Source: Nonomuraea helvata | Lineage (GTDB): Bacteria; Actinomycetota; Actinomycetes; Streptosporangiales; Streptosporangiaceae | Assembly (NCBI RefSeq): GCF_039535785.1 | Contig: NZ_BAAAXV010000001.1 | Coordinates: forward strand, 2,852,001 to 2,916,000 | Length of the DNA: 64,000 nt | Direction of reading: 5' to 3' | Shown here: piece by piece, positions 43,813-53,659 of the stretch | Layout: each line of letters starts with the position of its first letter | How positions within the stretch are numbered: position 1 is the first letter of the stretch | The notes under the pieces: model-generated | What the model was told of the DNA's origin: nothing | Databases searched by the model: none | The model's input: the letters and a program-made list of their open reading frames with translations, nothing else | Translations under genes and position numbers: made by a program

Positions 43813-46800
43813 CTAACCTCCCAGCCCCCAGATGATGATGTCGAGCGCGTCGGCGATTCCGCTCTTGTCCAGATACTGGTTGACCTTGAAGCCGGTTTCG
43901 GCGATCGTGCCCGTCCTCGTGTTCTCGGGCTCGATCTTCTCCGGTCTGAAGATCTGCCGCTCACCCTGGCCGGAACCACCGGGTCGGGCCGCAGGCGGCG
44001 GTCCGTCCGGATACATCCGGCCGTCGCGGTAGACGGTGTAGGACTGGGTTGGCTGGGTCGAGCCGTCGTTGCGGTAGATCTGACTCGGCCGTGGCTGCAT
44101 CGGCTGCCGACTGTCTCTGGGGGGCGCCTGCCGCTGCTGCGCCCTGTGGCTGGTCGGCCGCTGCGCCGGACGCTGCCGTGCCCGCTGGATCCCGCTGGGG
44201 AGCCGGCCGGCCCGCCTGTTGCGCGTCCTGGCCGCCGCCGCGGCCCGGCGCTTCGCCGCCGCCTCAGCGGCCTTCCTCTTCGCCTCTCTTCTCGCCGCTG
44301 CCGCGGCCCGCCGCTGCGCCCGTGCCGTCGCCGCCTTCCTGGCCCTCTCGGCCGCCCTCTTCTTGGCCTGTTCCTGGAGCTTCTTCCTGGCCGCGGCCGC
44401 GGCCTTCTTCCGGGCCGCTTCCAAGGCCCGCTTCTTGGCCTCAGCCGCGGCTCTCCTCCTGGCCTCCGCCAGCGCCCGGCGCCGCGCCGCCGCGATGGCG
44501 GCCCGCCTGGCCGCCGCACGCGCCGCCGCGATGGCGGCCCGCCTGGCGGCGGCCATCGCGAGCCTCCTGGCGATGATCTGCGCCGAGACCCTGACCACGA
44601 CGATGGCGACGAACCAGAACAGCTGGCCGTCGGGGTCGCTCATGGTGACGGGGCTGTTGTTGGCGTAGGCATAGGCGTTGAGCTGCTGCGGGTTCTGCTC
44701 CTCCATGACGGGGTCGACCGACAGGAAGCGCCCGTTCTTGGGGTCGTACTCGCGGGCGCCGAGGTGGACCAGCCCGGTGGTGGCGTCCTGCGTGCCTCCC
44801 ACGAATCCGCGCTGCCCCGGCCAGAACGCCGGTGGCGATCCCCGGTTCTCGCCGAACGGCGTCGTCCTCCGTACGGCCAGCTCCCCGGTCCCGGCGTTCA
44901 CCGCCGCCTGCGCGGTGCCCTGGTGGTCGTTGAGCAAGAAGTAGACCTGGTTGTCCGGCGTGCGCACCGCGATGGGCTCGCCACCGATGGTGTAGTAGCG
45001 GGTCTGCTCGACGGCGTCCTTGGCGAAGTCGAAGCGCAGCTCCATGTCGTCGATGTAGAGCGTGGCGTCGGTCGGCGTCTTGCGGATCAGCCGGTCGCCC
45101 TCCGCGTTGTACACGAAGGACGTCGTCTTGCCCGCCTCCGTCACCGACTCCAGGTTGCCCTCGGCGTCCCAGACCAGGGCCTGGTCGGAGTTGCCGACCT
45201 TGCGCCTGGTGGTGTTGCCCGCGGCGTCGTACTCGAAGAGGTCCGACCCGACGGTCTGGAGTGCGTGCGGCTGCTTGGCTCCCGCGGCCGGGTAGGTGGA
45301 GGTACGCGTGGTCTCACCCGCGCCACCCCAAGCGTGCTTGATCTCCTTGGTCCGGTTGCCGGTGGCGTCGTACTCGTAGCTGACCGCGTACGGGGCCACG
45401 CCGCCGATCTTGTCCGACTGCGGGGTGCCGGCGGCGCAGTCGTCGGTGGCCGTCCAGGCCGAGGTCATGCGGCGCAGGTGGTCGTACTTGAAGCACTGCG
45501 TGTCCTGGCCGCTCGCGCCCTTGTCGGCGATCTTGGTGATGTTGCCGACCGCGTCGTAGGTGTAGTTGAGGTCCAGGTCGGTCGCCGCGGCGCCCTCCCT
45601 GTCCACCCGCATCCTGGACATCCTGCGGGTGGCCTCGTCATGGGTGTAGGTGAGCCAGGTCTTCTTGCCTCCGGTGCTCAGCTCCGTCTGCAGGGTCTCG
45701 CCCAGCTTGGAGTAGCGGGTCGCGGTCACGTACGTGGACAGGCCACTGACCTTGGTCGGCTGGCTGAGCTCGTCGTAGGTGTAGACAACCTGCTCGTCCG
45801 CCAGACCGCCCGCGGCCGGGAAGCTGACCGACTGGACCTGGTCGTCGATGGTGTAGCGGGTGTTGAGCTGGTAGGAACCGGCCAGCTTGCCCTCCCGCTC
45901 GGGGATGGTGACGGTCTCGCGCAGCGTGCGGTAGTCGGAGTCGATGGCGTTGATCTCGGCCTTGTACGCCTGCCCGCCCACATAGCGGATGCTGGCGTTC
46001 ATGTGGCCCTTGGCCAGCGCGTCGTACTGCCACTCGGCGAGCAGCGTGCCTGTCTGGGAGCCCTCGCGCAGTTCCTTCTTGCGGCCCAGCACGTCGTAGA
46101 CGTAGTACAACGTCTTGCCGCGCGAGTCAGTGGTGCTGACCAGCTCGTCGGCGTCGTTGTACGTCATCGTGGTGGCGCCCTTGTCGGGGTCCTCCATCTT
46201 GATCTCGCGGCCGCGCATGTCGTAATGGTGGCGCCACACGTTGCCCGCCGCGTCGGTCACCGTGGACAGCCGTCCGGCGTGATCGTAGGTGTACTTGGTG
46301 GACTCGTACTCGCCCGTCGGGGTGGTGCCCTTGTACTGGCGCAACTCGATGAGCCGGTCCTCGGCGTCGCCGATGCGGGTCGAGGCGGTGCCTCCGGGCG
46401 GCGGCGTCACGTGGATCCGGTCGCCCTGCTGCGTGGTGCTGACCCGGTACTTCTCCTGGCCCTTCGCCTTGAGGATCTGCGCGTTGACGTCCCCGGTGCC
46501 GTCGAAGGTCACCACGACCTGGTTGGGCACGTCCGTGTCGGCCACGCCGAGCAGGTCGGTGGAGGGCGCCCCGGTGGCGAAGTAGCCGGTGTTGGACTTG
46601 GCCGCCTCGCCGAGCGAGTTGTAGATGGTGTCGGTGATCGTGCGCCCGTCACGCAGCGCAGGGTCCTGCGTCTGCTCGTCGCGGGGCGCGGGCTCCTGGG
46701 TCTGGCGCTTGCGCATCAGGCCGTCGTACAGCTCGTGACTGGCGCTGTAGGTGCCGTCCGCGTTCAGCGTCTTCGTGGTGACGAAGCTGGGACCGTCAGT

Positions 46801-49800
46801 GCGCATCAGGTAGGCGTACTCGGTGCTGGGCGACTGATTGGCCGCCTTGCTGCGGTCGGGCTGCCAGACCTTGACCAGGCGGCCGAGCGCGTCGTACTCC
46901 ATGTCGATGCGGCGGTTGTTCGCGTCGATCTCGGCGGACGGCTCCCCCCAGGCCGGTTCGAGCAGGGTGCGCTCGACGTGGCCCAGCTGGTTGGTCTCCG
47001 TGATCTCGGTCGGGGGCGCGCCCGCCGACGGGGTGTAGGTGGTGGTGGACTTGGTGCCGACCGCGTCGGTCTCGCTGGTCTCGCGACCGTAGGCGTCGTA
47101 GGTGTGGGTGCTCTCCACGATCGTCGCGCCGTCCCCAGAGACGGTGTTCTCGACCGTGGTCACGTCGCCCTTGCTCGGTGCCTGGCCGTACGCCTTGTTG
47201 TCGTACTGGACCTTCTGGTCGGAGATGATGTCACCGGCGGCCAGCGTGGACACTGTGGTGCCACAGCTGGCGGCGACCTTCTGGATCCGGCTCGTATAGT
47301 CGAGCATCCAGCTGGTGTCGTTGCGGGCGTAGGTGTAGCGGGTGCACTGGTCGTCGTCGGTCGTGGCCAGGTCGCCCTTCTCCTCCACCTGGGTGAGCAG
47401 GCCCTTGGTGTCGTACGAGCGCTCCTCGCCGGTACGCCGCCACTTGCCTCCTTCCAGCGCGGTACGGGCGACCATGGACTTGGGCTCGACCACGTACGCG
47501 GCCTTGGTGATGCCGTCCTGCGTGGACTCGGCGGTCTTGACGGACCAGGGCTCCTCGAGCGTGGCGCTCAGGATGGCCCCGCCGTCGCCGTCGTAGACGA
47601 TCTCCTCGCGCTCGAAGCCCGCCAGCTGGTCGAGATCGGCGAGCTTGACGCCCTCGGAGTCCGTGACCTGCGCGCTGCGCTTGGAGCCGTCGGCCTGCTT
47701 GTCACCGTCCATGCCCCGGAAGTACCGGAACTCCGTCAGCGTGCGCTTGGTGTCCTGCCCGTCGCCCTGGCGCACCCGCACCCGGCCATAGCCCCGGTAG
47801 TCGGACCACGAGCGGTGCTCGGGCTTGACGAGGGCGTTCTCGGCGTAGTGCCAGGCGGTCCCGTCGAGGTACTCGTAGTCGGTGACGACATTGGAGGCAC
47901 CGCCGACGCGGTCCACCTCGGTCGTCTGGGTGACCACGTACTTGTGGAACCAGTCGTTGACCTCGGCCTCGTTCGGCGGTGACCAGCGCTGCGGGAAGCA
48001 GCGCCTGGTGTTCTTGTCGGCGGCGGGCACGTCGCCGGGCTTGCAGTCGGCGGCGGAGTAGTTGACGCGCAGCTCACCACCGGACTCGTTGTTCACGGCC
48101 TGCACGCGCCACTTCACGAGCGGGGCGCGGCCCTCGTTGGCGTCCACCCGGTTGGGGAGCTGGACGCCGGTGAACGTGACCTTGGGCAGCGTGATCGTGC
48201 CGCCCACGTGACCGCTCTGCTGGACCGACGCCAGCCACAGCGCCGGGCTCATGCCGTCGCCCGAGGCGGGGAACTGGTGCGTCAGGGTCCAGGAGTCCAC
48301 CGCGCAGTACTGCGCGCCCGAGCATTTGGCGGGGTCGGTGTTGAGGATCTGGGTGGTGACCTTGGTCAGGCGCTTGCGGGTGAAGAACGTCGGCGCCAGG
48401 CGGTCGGTGCACTTCACACCGGAGTCACAGATCTGGTCGAACGGGACGTCCGGCCAGCTGCTGGCGGTCTCCTTCTTGAGCTGGTCGGCGGCGCAGGTGA
48501 TGGTGCCGCTGGGCAGGCAGCGCTCGGCCACGTCGAAGACGACGCGGGCGGCGGGAGCCTTGGTGAACAGCTCGTTCTGCAGGTAGCCGTAGTCGATGCG
48601 GGTGAGGTAGCCCGCGCGGTCGTACACGGTGCCCTGTTCGGGCTTCATGTTACGGCCGTAATAGTTCTTCTCCTGCGCGTACCAGTACGTGGTGGCGTTG
48701 CCGTGGGTGTCCACCGCGTAGTCGAGGTTCCACCGGTACGCCTGCTGGCACCATGCGTTGGCCGGGGTGCTGTTGTAGCAGGGCTCCCCGCTGTTGTTGC
48801 CGAACACCGGCACCGTCTGCACCGACTTCGTCTCCGGCTTGCCGGTGGCCCAGCCGGGCAGCCGGTTCAGGCCGAAGGTGTACTGGGTGCCGTCGGCACC
48901 GGTGACCCTCCAGTACTCGCCGTTGTTGTCGCCGTTGGTGGCCCCGGTGAGGTACTCGATCCGGGTGCCGTCGTCGCGCTTGGGCCGCCACTGCTTGCTT
49001 GTGGCGTCCTTGATCAGCTCGACGGCCGAGTTGCCGAGCGACAGGGTGACGTTCTCCCCGTCCCAGCAAAGATCGCCGGTCTTCTTGCCGTCGACCATGC
49101 AGGACTTGTAGCGGCGCTCGACGTAGCCGCTGGGGTTCAGCTCGAAACCCTCACCGACCCACGACGTCTGGTTGTTGGTGGAGGCGGTGCGGCCGTCCAC
49201 GCTCTGGGAGGAGTAGTCGATCGACAGCTCCGGCTCGTCGCCGCCCAGCGCGGGAGGGGTACGCAGGTCGTAGTCCCAGTTGAAGTCGCCGGACTGGGCG
49301 CCGACGCTCCAGCTCGCCGACGGCGCGAGCGAGGTGGCGGAGTGGTCACCGGCCTGGCCGGAGGCGGCGGCCGTGACCGCGTACAGGCCGGCTGGCTCGA
49401 ACTCGGCGGTGATCGTGCCGGCCTTCGGGTCGTTCTCGCTCTTGACCGGCTGGGGCGCTGCGCAGCCGTCGGCCCCGGTCAGTGCGCATTCCTCCAGCTT
49501 GACCACGCGGAGCCGGGCGCCGTAGTCGCCGCCGTAGGCGTACTGGAAGCCGGAATAGTCGATCTGCAGGCGGGTCTTCTTGCCGGACGCTGCCTTGAGG
49601 CTCGCTCCCTGGCCGGGCGATACGCGCATCGCGAGGCCGAGCAGCTTGGAGTCAAGGAGTTCGACGCGTACCGGGTCGGAGGTCTCGGCCTTGGCGGCGG
49701 CAGCGCCCTTCTGCGGGGCCAGCTTCACGGGGAAGCCGGTCGCCGCCAGGGTGCCGGTGCCGCCCAGCTCCGCCGCCTGGGGTTTGGGCCAGGTGACGCC

Positions 49801-50112
49801 TGGTGGTGCCTTCCACGCCTGTTTCTCGACGGGATCGGCCAGCGTGGGCAGGACCGGGACTTTCGTGCCCTTGACCGGCTTCTCGTTCTGCACCGAGGGA
49901 GCCGGCCGGGACGCGGCCTGCGCGGGCATGACGTACGTGAGAGGGACGACGACGGCGATGGAGAGCACGGCCGCGAGCCTGCGGGGCCAGGGCGACTCGG
50001 GCTTCGGCTCCAGGAATCGGTTCCAGTAAGGGTCGGGATTGTCGGGTTCGTCGGGTTGTTGAGCTCGGTTCCAGCGGGATTCGGGCAGGTCTAACTCACT
50101 CGGCAGATCCAT
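43813..50112 (-). CDS. Giant secreted RHS/YD-repeat protein with Ala/Arg/Lys-rich C-terminus
   Basis: 2099 residues. A 43-residue polar lead (with DLPESRWNRAQQ and YWNRFLEP) comes before a signal segment (about 44-66, LAAVLSIAVVVPLTYVMPAQA). The N-terminal half includes SIDYSSQSVDGR, common to actinobacterial RHS proteins. YD repeats such as YTYDHAGRL and YYVYDVLGRKKEL continue to about residue 1790. The RHS core GRFLSVDPVMEEQNPQQLNA is at about 1792-1811. After the core come a membrane-like segment (LFWFVAIVVV, from 1831), an Ala/Arg/Lys helix (about 1850-1970), a Gln/Pro-rich stretch and a 30-residue tail. No toxin family was recognised. ATG 50112 has GAGAGG five bases upstream. Confidence 0.9.
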   Translation of the reverse strand: MDLPSELDLPESRWNRAQQPDEPDNPDPYWNRFLEPKPESPWPRRLAAVLSIAVVVPLTYVMPAQAASRPAPSVQNEKPVKGTKVPVLPTLADPVEKQAWKAPPGVTWPKPQAAELGGTGTLAATGFPVKLAPQKGAAAAKAETSDPVRVELLDSKLLGLAMRVSPGQGASLKAASGKKTRLQIDYSGFQYAYGGDYGARLRVVKLEECALTGADGCAAPQPVKSENDPKAGTITAEFEPAGLYAVTAAASGQAGDHSATSLAPSASWSVGAQSGDFNWDYDLRTPPALGGDEPELSIDYSSQSVDGRTASTNNQTSWVGEGFELNPSGYVERRYKSCMVDGKKTGDLCWDGENVTLSLGNSAVELIKDATSKQWRPKRDDGTRIEYLTGATNGDNNGEYWRVTGADGTQYTFGLNRLPGWATGKPETKSVQTVPVFGNNSGEPCYNSTPANAWCQQAYRWNLDYAVDTHGNATTYWYAQEKNYYGRNMKPEQGTVYDRAGYLTRIDYGYLQNELFTKAPAARVVFDVAERCLPSGTITCAADQLKKETASSWPDVPFDQICDSGVKCTDRLAPTFFTRKRLTKVTTQILNTDPAKCSGAQYCAVDSWTLTHQFPASGDGMSPALWLASVQQSGHVGGTITLPKVTFTGVQLPNRVDANEGRAPLVKWRVQAVNNESGGELRVNYSAADCKPGDVPAADKNTRRCFPQRWSPPNEAEVNDWFHKYVVTQTTEVDRVGGASNVVTDYEYLDGTAWHYAENALVKPEHRSWSDYRGYGRVRVRQGDGQDTKRTLTEFRYFRGMDGDKQADGSKRSAQVTDSEGVKLADLDQLAGFEREEIVYDGDGGAILSATLEEPWSVKTAESTQDGITKAAYVVEPKSMVARTALEGGKWRRTGEERSYDTKGLLTQVEEKGDLATTDDDQCTRYTYARNDTSWMLDYTSRIQKVAASCGTTVSTLAAGDIISDQKVQYDNKAYGQAPSKGDVTTVENTVSGDGATIVESTHTYDAYGRETSETDAVGTKSTTTYTPSAGAPPTEITETNQLGHVERTLLEPAWGEPSAEIDANNRRIDMEYDALGRLVKVWQPDRSKAANQSPSTEYAYLMRTDGPSFVTTKTLNADGTYSASHELYDGLMRKRQTQEPAPRDEQTQDPALRDGRTITDTIYNSLGEAAKSNTGYFATGAPSTDLLGVADTDVPNQVVVTFDGTGDVNAQILKAKGQEKYRVSTTQQGDRIHVTPPPGGTASTRIGDAEDRLIELRQYKGTTPTGEYESTKYTYDHAGRLSTVTDAAGNVWRHHYDMRGREIKMEDPDKGATTMTYNDADELVSTTDSRGKTLYYVYDVLGRKKELREGSQTGTLLAEWQYDALAKGHMNASIRYVGGQAYKAEINAIDSDYRTLRETVTIPEREGKLAGSYQLNTRYTIDDQVQSVSFPAAGGLADEQVVYTYDELSQPTKVSGLSTYVTATRYSKLGETLQTELSTGGKKTWLTYTHDEATRRMSRMRVDREGAAATDLDLNYTYDAVGNITKIADKGASGQDTQCFKYDHLRRMTSAWTATDDCAAGTPQSDKIGGVAPYAVSYEYDATGNRTKEIKHAWGGAGETTRTSTYPAAGAKQPHALQTVGSDLFEYDAAGNTTRRKVGNSDQALVWDAEGNLESVTEAGKTTSFVYNAEGDRLIRKTPTDATLYIDDMELRFDFAKDAVEQTRYYTIGGEPIAVRTPDNQVYFLLNDHQGTAQAAVNAGTGELAVRRTTPFGENRGSPPAFWPGQRGFVGGTQDATTGLVHLGAREYDPKNGRFLSVDPVMEEQNPQQLNAYAYANNSPVTMSDPDGQLFWFVAIVVVRVSAQIIARRLAMAAARRAAIAAARAAARRAAIAAARRRALAEARRRAAAEAKKRALEAARKKAAAAARKKLQEQAKKRAAERARKAATARAQRRAAAAARREAKRKAAEAAAKRRAAAAARTRNRRAGRLPSGIQRARQRPAQRPTSHRAQQRQAPPRDSRQPMQPRPSQIYRNDGSTQPTQSYTVYRDGRMYPDGPPPAARPGGSGQGERQIFRPEKIEPENTRTGTIAETGFKVNQYLDKSGIADALDIIIWGLGG
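44485..44546 (-). repeat. 36-base repeat in the RHS C-terminal helix
   Basis: A 26-base block (CGCCGCCGCGATGGCGGCCC then GCCTGG) occurs at 44485-44510 and again at 44521-44546, a period of 36 bases or 12 residues, coding for ARRAAIAAARAA-like units. Confidence 0.8.
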
Positions 50113-50176
50113 GAACCTCTCCCAGTCGAGGGTGCTATCGGGGCTTACTGGGTGGCTAAGGGTGCGGAATCGGGAG

Positions 50177-53100
50177 TTACTGTGCGGCCAGTTGGGCGAT
50201 CTGCTCGGCGCTGAGCGCGCCGTCATACGTGCGGACGTCGTCCACGGCTCCTGGCCAGTAGCCGGTGAAGGCGCCCGCGGTCTTGGTCCGGCCCAGCTGC
50301 AGCGCGCTGGTGGCGTTCCACGCGCTGACGTGGTCGGTGACGGTGGTGGCGGAAAGCTGGCCGTTGACGTAGATGCGCAGCTCACCGGCGAGCGCGTCGT
50401 AGACGCCGGCGATGTGGGTCCACTCCAGCGGGTTGGGGATGGCGTCGGAGCGGGTGCGTACGAGGGCGGCGGTGTCGGTGTCGGCGGCCCGCATGCCGAG
50501 GGTCCACCGGCCCTGCTCCTTGTCGAAGCCGAGCTGGAACCCGGCCGTCCTGCTGCCCGGCTGGGCCACGGCCGCGGTGTCGGCGGTCGGCAGGTAGTCG
50601 AGCTGCGTCCAGGCGGCGACGGTGAAGCTCGACTTGGTGTTGACGGCGGCGGCGGTGGTCTGGGCGTAGCCGTTGACGCCGTCGAGCGCGAGCGCGCCGT
50701 CCAGCCAGCCGGAGGTCCACGACGCGCCCCCGCCCAGCGTCGCGGCCGTGGACCGGCCCGAGGACTCGGCGGCCGACGTGCCCGTCTCCTCGTCCAGCTT
50801 CCAGTGGCCGACCAGCGTGGCGGCGCTGTTGACCAGGTCGGCGACCTCGTCGGCGAACATGGCCCGGCCGTAGACGCGGACCTCGTCCACGTCGCCCGGC
50901 CAGTACTCCGCCGCGGCGCCGTTGACCTTGCCCCTGCCGATGGTGAGCGGCCCGGTGGCGTTCCACGGCTGGGTGAAGGCGACCGTGGACTCCAGCTTGC
51001 CGTTGACGTAGAGCGAGATCTGGCCCGCCGCGGAGTCGTACACGCCGGTCAGATGGGTCCACTCGTTGAGCCTCGGGGCGGCCGCGGAGAGTGCCTTGAC
51101 GGTCGCGGCGCCGTCGGCGTCAGCGCCGGCGCGGGTCAGCGCCCAGCGGTCGTCGGACTTGGAGTACTGGAGCGCGAAGCCGCCTGTCCTCGTGCCCTCC
51201 TGGGTGACGACGGTGGCGGTGGCGGCGTTGCCGGTCAGGCGGGCCCAGGCGGTGACGGTGAAGTTGCGGCTGGTGTCGGCCGCCGGGCCGGAAGCCTGCG
51301 CGTACGTGTTGGCCAGGCGCAGCCCCATGCCCGTCTTGCCGGTCGTCCACGTGGCCCCGTAGAGGGTGGCGGGGTGGGCGTTCGCGGCGTCGGCGGCCAC
51401 GGTGCCCTCGCCCTCGTCCAGCGCCCAGTGTCCGCTCGGGGCCTTGCCCCCGTTGACGTTGAAGACGTACGTGCGGATCGGGCCGAGCTGACCCGCGCGG
51501 TCCTTGCTGCGGACCGACAGGACGTTGGGGCCGTCGTGGCGCGGGGTGAGCGCGATCGTGGCCTTGCCGTCCGCGCCGGGGGCGACCTCCGTCTTGGGCG
51601 TGGTGTCGAGCCCGTAGACGTACGTGGCCACGTCGGTGACGCCGTTGGGGTCGAACGTGAACGTGCCCGCCAGGCCGACGCCGTCGCTCCAGGTCTCCTC
51701 GGGGAACTGGGGCGAGGTCACGATCGGTTCCCTGCCGGGAGCCGTGGCGTCCACCGTGGCCTCACACCAGGGGCTCCAGGCGCTGGTGGCCTTGCCGTCC
51801 TCAGCGCGTACGTGCCAGCGGATGAGCGCGCCGTCGGCGTACAGGCTGGTCGGGATCGTGGCGTAGTAGGCGGAGCCGGACGAGCCTGTCGAGGTGACGT
51901 ACTCGCCGGTCTTCGTCCCGGCGGCGTTGTACCACTCGAAGCGGCCCTTGACCGAGTTGTCGGCGTCCTTCAGCTTGGCCCAGAGCTTCGGCGTGGCCGT
52001 GCTGATGATCGGGCGCCCCTCGCCGGAGACGCAGGCGCCGCCCGGATCGGACCACGTGTCCGCGGCCACCGGGTCGGTCGGGATCGAGTTGTACTCGATG
52101 ACGGCGACCGGGTTGTTCTTGAACTTCTTCCAGGCGTACACGTCGGTCTCGCTGGTGGCGTAGAGCCCGATGGTCATGCTGGACCATTTCTTGGCGGCGG
52201 CGTCGGCGGCCCACGACGTGACGTCGAACTCCACACCGCCGGGCAGGCAGGACGCGCCCCAGCCCTTGGCCACGTTCACCGTGGAGAGCAACCTGGTCTT
52301 CGTCGGCGGGTTGCTCCAGGTGGTGCTCTTGCTGATCGCGCTGGTCCCCCAGGCCTCCACCTTGCGGGCGTCGCAGGAGTACGACCACGTCTCATACGTA
52401 CGCAGCGTCGCCTTGATGATCTGCTTGCCGTGGATGGTGGCGCCGGTGGCCATCTGGAAGAACGAGCGGTTCGTCTGGGTAGAGCTGATCTTGCCGACGC
52501 GGGCGACGTCGCTGGAATTGAGGTAGTTGGAGTTGGGCCAGTTCTTCCAGATCGCCGTCCACGAGCCGCGCGAGGCCGAGAAGTACGGGTCCAGATAGAC
52601 GGGGAACTTGGTCTTCGGATCCGCCAGCATCTTCCTGTCCGGCTTCAGCCGGAGCTGCCTGCCCGCCAGTTCCACGCCCATCGTGGCCTGCTTGGCCTCC
52701 GGAGAGCGGCCTTCCTTGAGCGCCTGCGGGCTCGTGATCCCTTCCGAGTCCCACATCTTCGGCGTGGGCGCGATGAAGATCGTCCCTCCGCCGTTGTCGA
52801 GGGCTTCCAGGTTGCCCGCCGCATCCGCCTTCAGCGACAGCTCCTTGGTGGCGAGCGGGTACGTCAGGTCGGTCAGCTTCGCCGCCGCCTCCCGCGACTT
52901 GACCACCAGCAGGTGTGCGAAGCCGTCCACGTCCGCGGTGACCTGGAGATCGACACCCGGCATGACCTCCGGGTAGGTGGCGGTGTCGCCGTTCAGTACG
53001 GGCTTGGGGAGGGTGCCCTTCCAGCCGAGTTCCAGGGTCTTGGCGCCGCGGGACAGGCGGGCGAGCGGGGCGGTGCCGCCGCCGGAGAACGTCATGCCGG

Positions 53101-53476
53101 CCGCCGCCGCGACCGGCTCCACCGCGCCGTCGGGGCGCAGGCGGAGCGTCGTGTCCACGGGGACCCAGCCGTCGGCCTTGCGCACGCGTACCGGGCGGGC
53201 GTACTGCTCCAGGGTGAACGTGCCGTCGGGCTTGGCCCAGACCTGGCGGGTCTCGTTGCGCAGCGACGCGACCTCGACCGGCTTGCCGTCGGCGCGGGCG
53301 AGCGCGAGCGCCGACTCCTCGGCCGGCTGGACGACGGCGGGCGCCGGATCCTCGGGCGGTTGGACCGCGGCGGGTGCCGACTCCCCGGGCGGTTGGACCG
53401 CGGCGGGCGCCGGATCCGGTATCGCCAACATCGTGAAAGCCAACGCCGCCGTAACCAACCCACGCACTGCCCGCAT
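50177..53476 (-). CDS. Secreted DNRLRE/LamG-domain protein upstream of RHS
   Basis: 1099 residues. A signal peptide (MRAVRGLVTAALAFTMLAIP) precedes three 11-residue repeats (AVQPPGESAPA-like, residues 26-58). Residues about 60-290 are beta-rich. About 295-465 resemble a DNRLRE/CBM96-like domain (FPVYLDPYFSASRGSW, SWAADAAAKKW). After a beta linker come two LamG-type jelly rolls (about 682-885 and 887-1099), each ending with VDEVRVYGRAMFADE- or VDDVRTYDGALSAEQ-like strands. LamG domains bind glycans or proteins. ATG 53476 has GAGGAC five bases upstream; the gene ends 64 bases before RHS, so they are an operon. Confidence 0.88.
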   Translation of the reverse strand: MRAVRGLVTAALAFTMLAIPDPAPAAVQPPGESAPAAVQPPEDPAPAVVQPAEESALALARADGKPVEVASLRNETRQVWAKPDGTFTLEQYARPVRVRKADGWVPVDTTLRLRPDGAVEPVAAAAGMTFSGGGTAPLARLSRGAKTLELGWKGTLPKPVLNGDTATYPEVMPGVDLQVTADVDGFAHLLVVKSREAAAKLTDLTYPLATKELSLKADAAGNLEALDNGGGTIFIAPTPKMWDSEGITSPQALKEGRSPEAKQATMGVELAGRQLRLKPDRKMLADPKTKFPVYLDPYFSASRGSWTAIWKNWPNSNYLNSSDVARVGKISSTQTNRSFFQMATGATIHGKQIIKATLRTYETWSYSCDARKVEAWGTSAISKSTTWSNPPTKTRLLSTVNVAKGWGASCLPGGVEFDVTSWAADAAAKKWSSMTIGLYATSETDVYAWKKFKNNPVAVIEYNSIPTDPVAADTWSDPGGACVSGEGRPIISTATPKLWAKLKDADNSVKGRFEWYNAAGTKTGEYVTSTGSSGSAYYATIPTSLYADGALIRWHVRAEDGKATSAWSPWCEATVDATAPGREPIVTSPQFPEETWSDGVGLAGTFTFDPNGVTDVATYVYGLDTTPKTEVAPGADGKATIALTPRHDGPNVLSVRSKDRAGQLGPIRTYVFNVNGGKAPSGHWALDEGEGTVAADAANAHPATLYGATWTTGKTGMGLRLANTYAQASGPAADTSRNFTVTAWARLTGNAATATVVTQEGTRTGGFALQYSKSDDRWALTRAGADADGAATVKALSAAAPRLNEWTHLTGVYDSAAGQISLYVNGKLESTVAFTQPWNATGPLTIGRGKVNGAAAEYWPGDVDEVRVYGRAMFADEVADLVNSAATLVGHWKLDEETGTSAAESSGRSTAATLGGGASWTSGWLDGALALDGVNGYAQTTAAAVNTKSSFTVAAWTQLDYLPTADTAAVAQPGSRTAGFQLGFDKEQGRWTLGMRAADTDTAALVRTRSDAIPNPLEWTHIAGVYDALAGELRIYVNGQLSATTVTDHVSAWNATSALQLGRTKTAGAFTGYWPGAVDDVRTYDGALSAEQIAQLAAQ
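53303..53401 (-). repeat. Three 33-base tandem repeats in the LamG-domain protein
   Basis: Codes for AVQPPGESAPA, AVQPPEDPAPA and VVQPAEESALA after the signal peptide. The 21-base core is exact between two copies (53354-53374 and 53387-53407). Confidence 0.75.
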
Positions 53477-53582
53477 ACGTCCTCGCCCAAGGTGAGCAGG
53501 GGTTACGCGCGAAACGGAACACCCGTCCGGCGTCTCCACGATCTTCGGTTGACGATCGGATTGTCACCTTGGGGGTGGGACA

Positions 53583-53645
53583 GGTCTAGGGTTTTGCTCA
53601 TTCTGCTCAAAATTTCCTTCAGCATCACGATGCACTCGGAAATTT
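53583..53645 (-). promoter_or_regulatory. Probable promoter and operator of the LamG-RHS operon
   Basis: Read on the minus strand, TTGAGC (53605-53610) and TAGACC (53583-53588) form a -35/-10 pair with a 16-base spacer, about 110 bases before the LamG start. Upstream is an inverted repeat, AAATTTCC (53610-53617) and GGAAATTT (53638-53645), in an AT-rich island unusual for this genome. TGCTCA also occurs twice nearby as direct repeats. Confidence 0.5.
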
Positions 53646-53659
53646 CCGCCAGAGCGCGC

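Noticed and set aside
44146..47982. A plus-strand open frame of about 1280 codons opposite the RHS gene
   Set aside because: It is an antisense shadow: very Val/Gly/Arg-rich with no domain, whereas the minus strand carries YD repeats and the RHS core.
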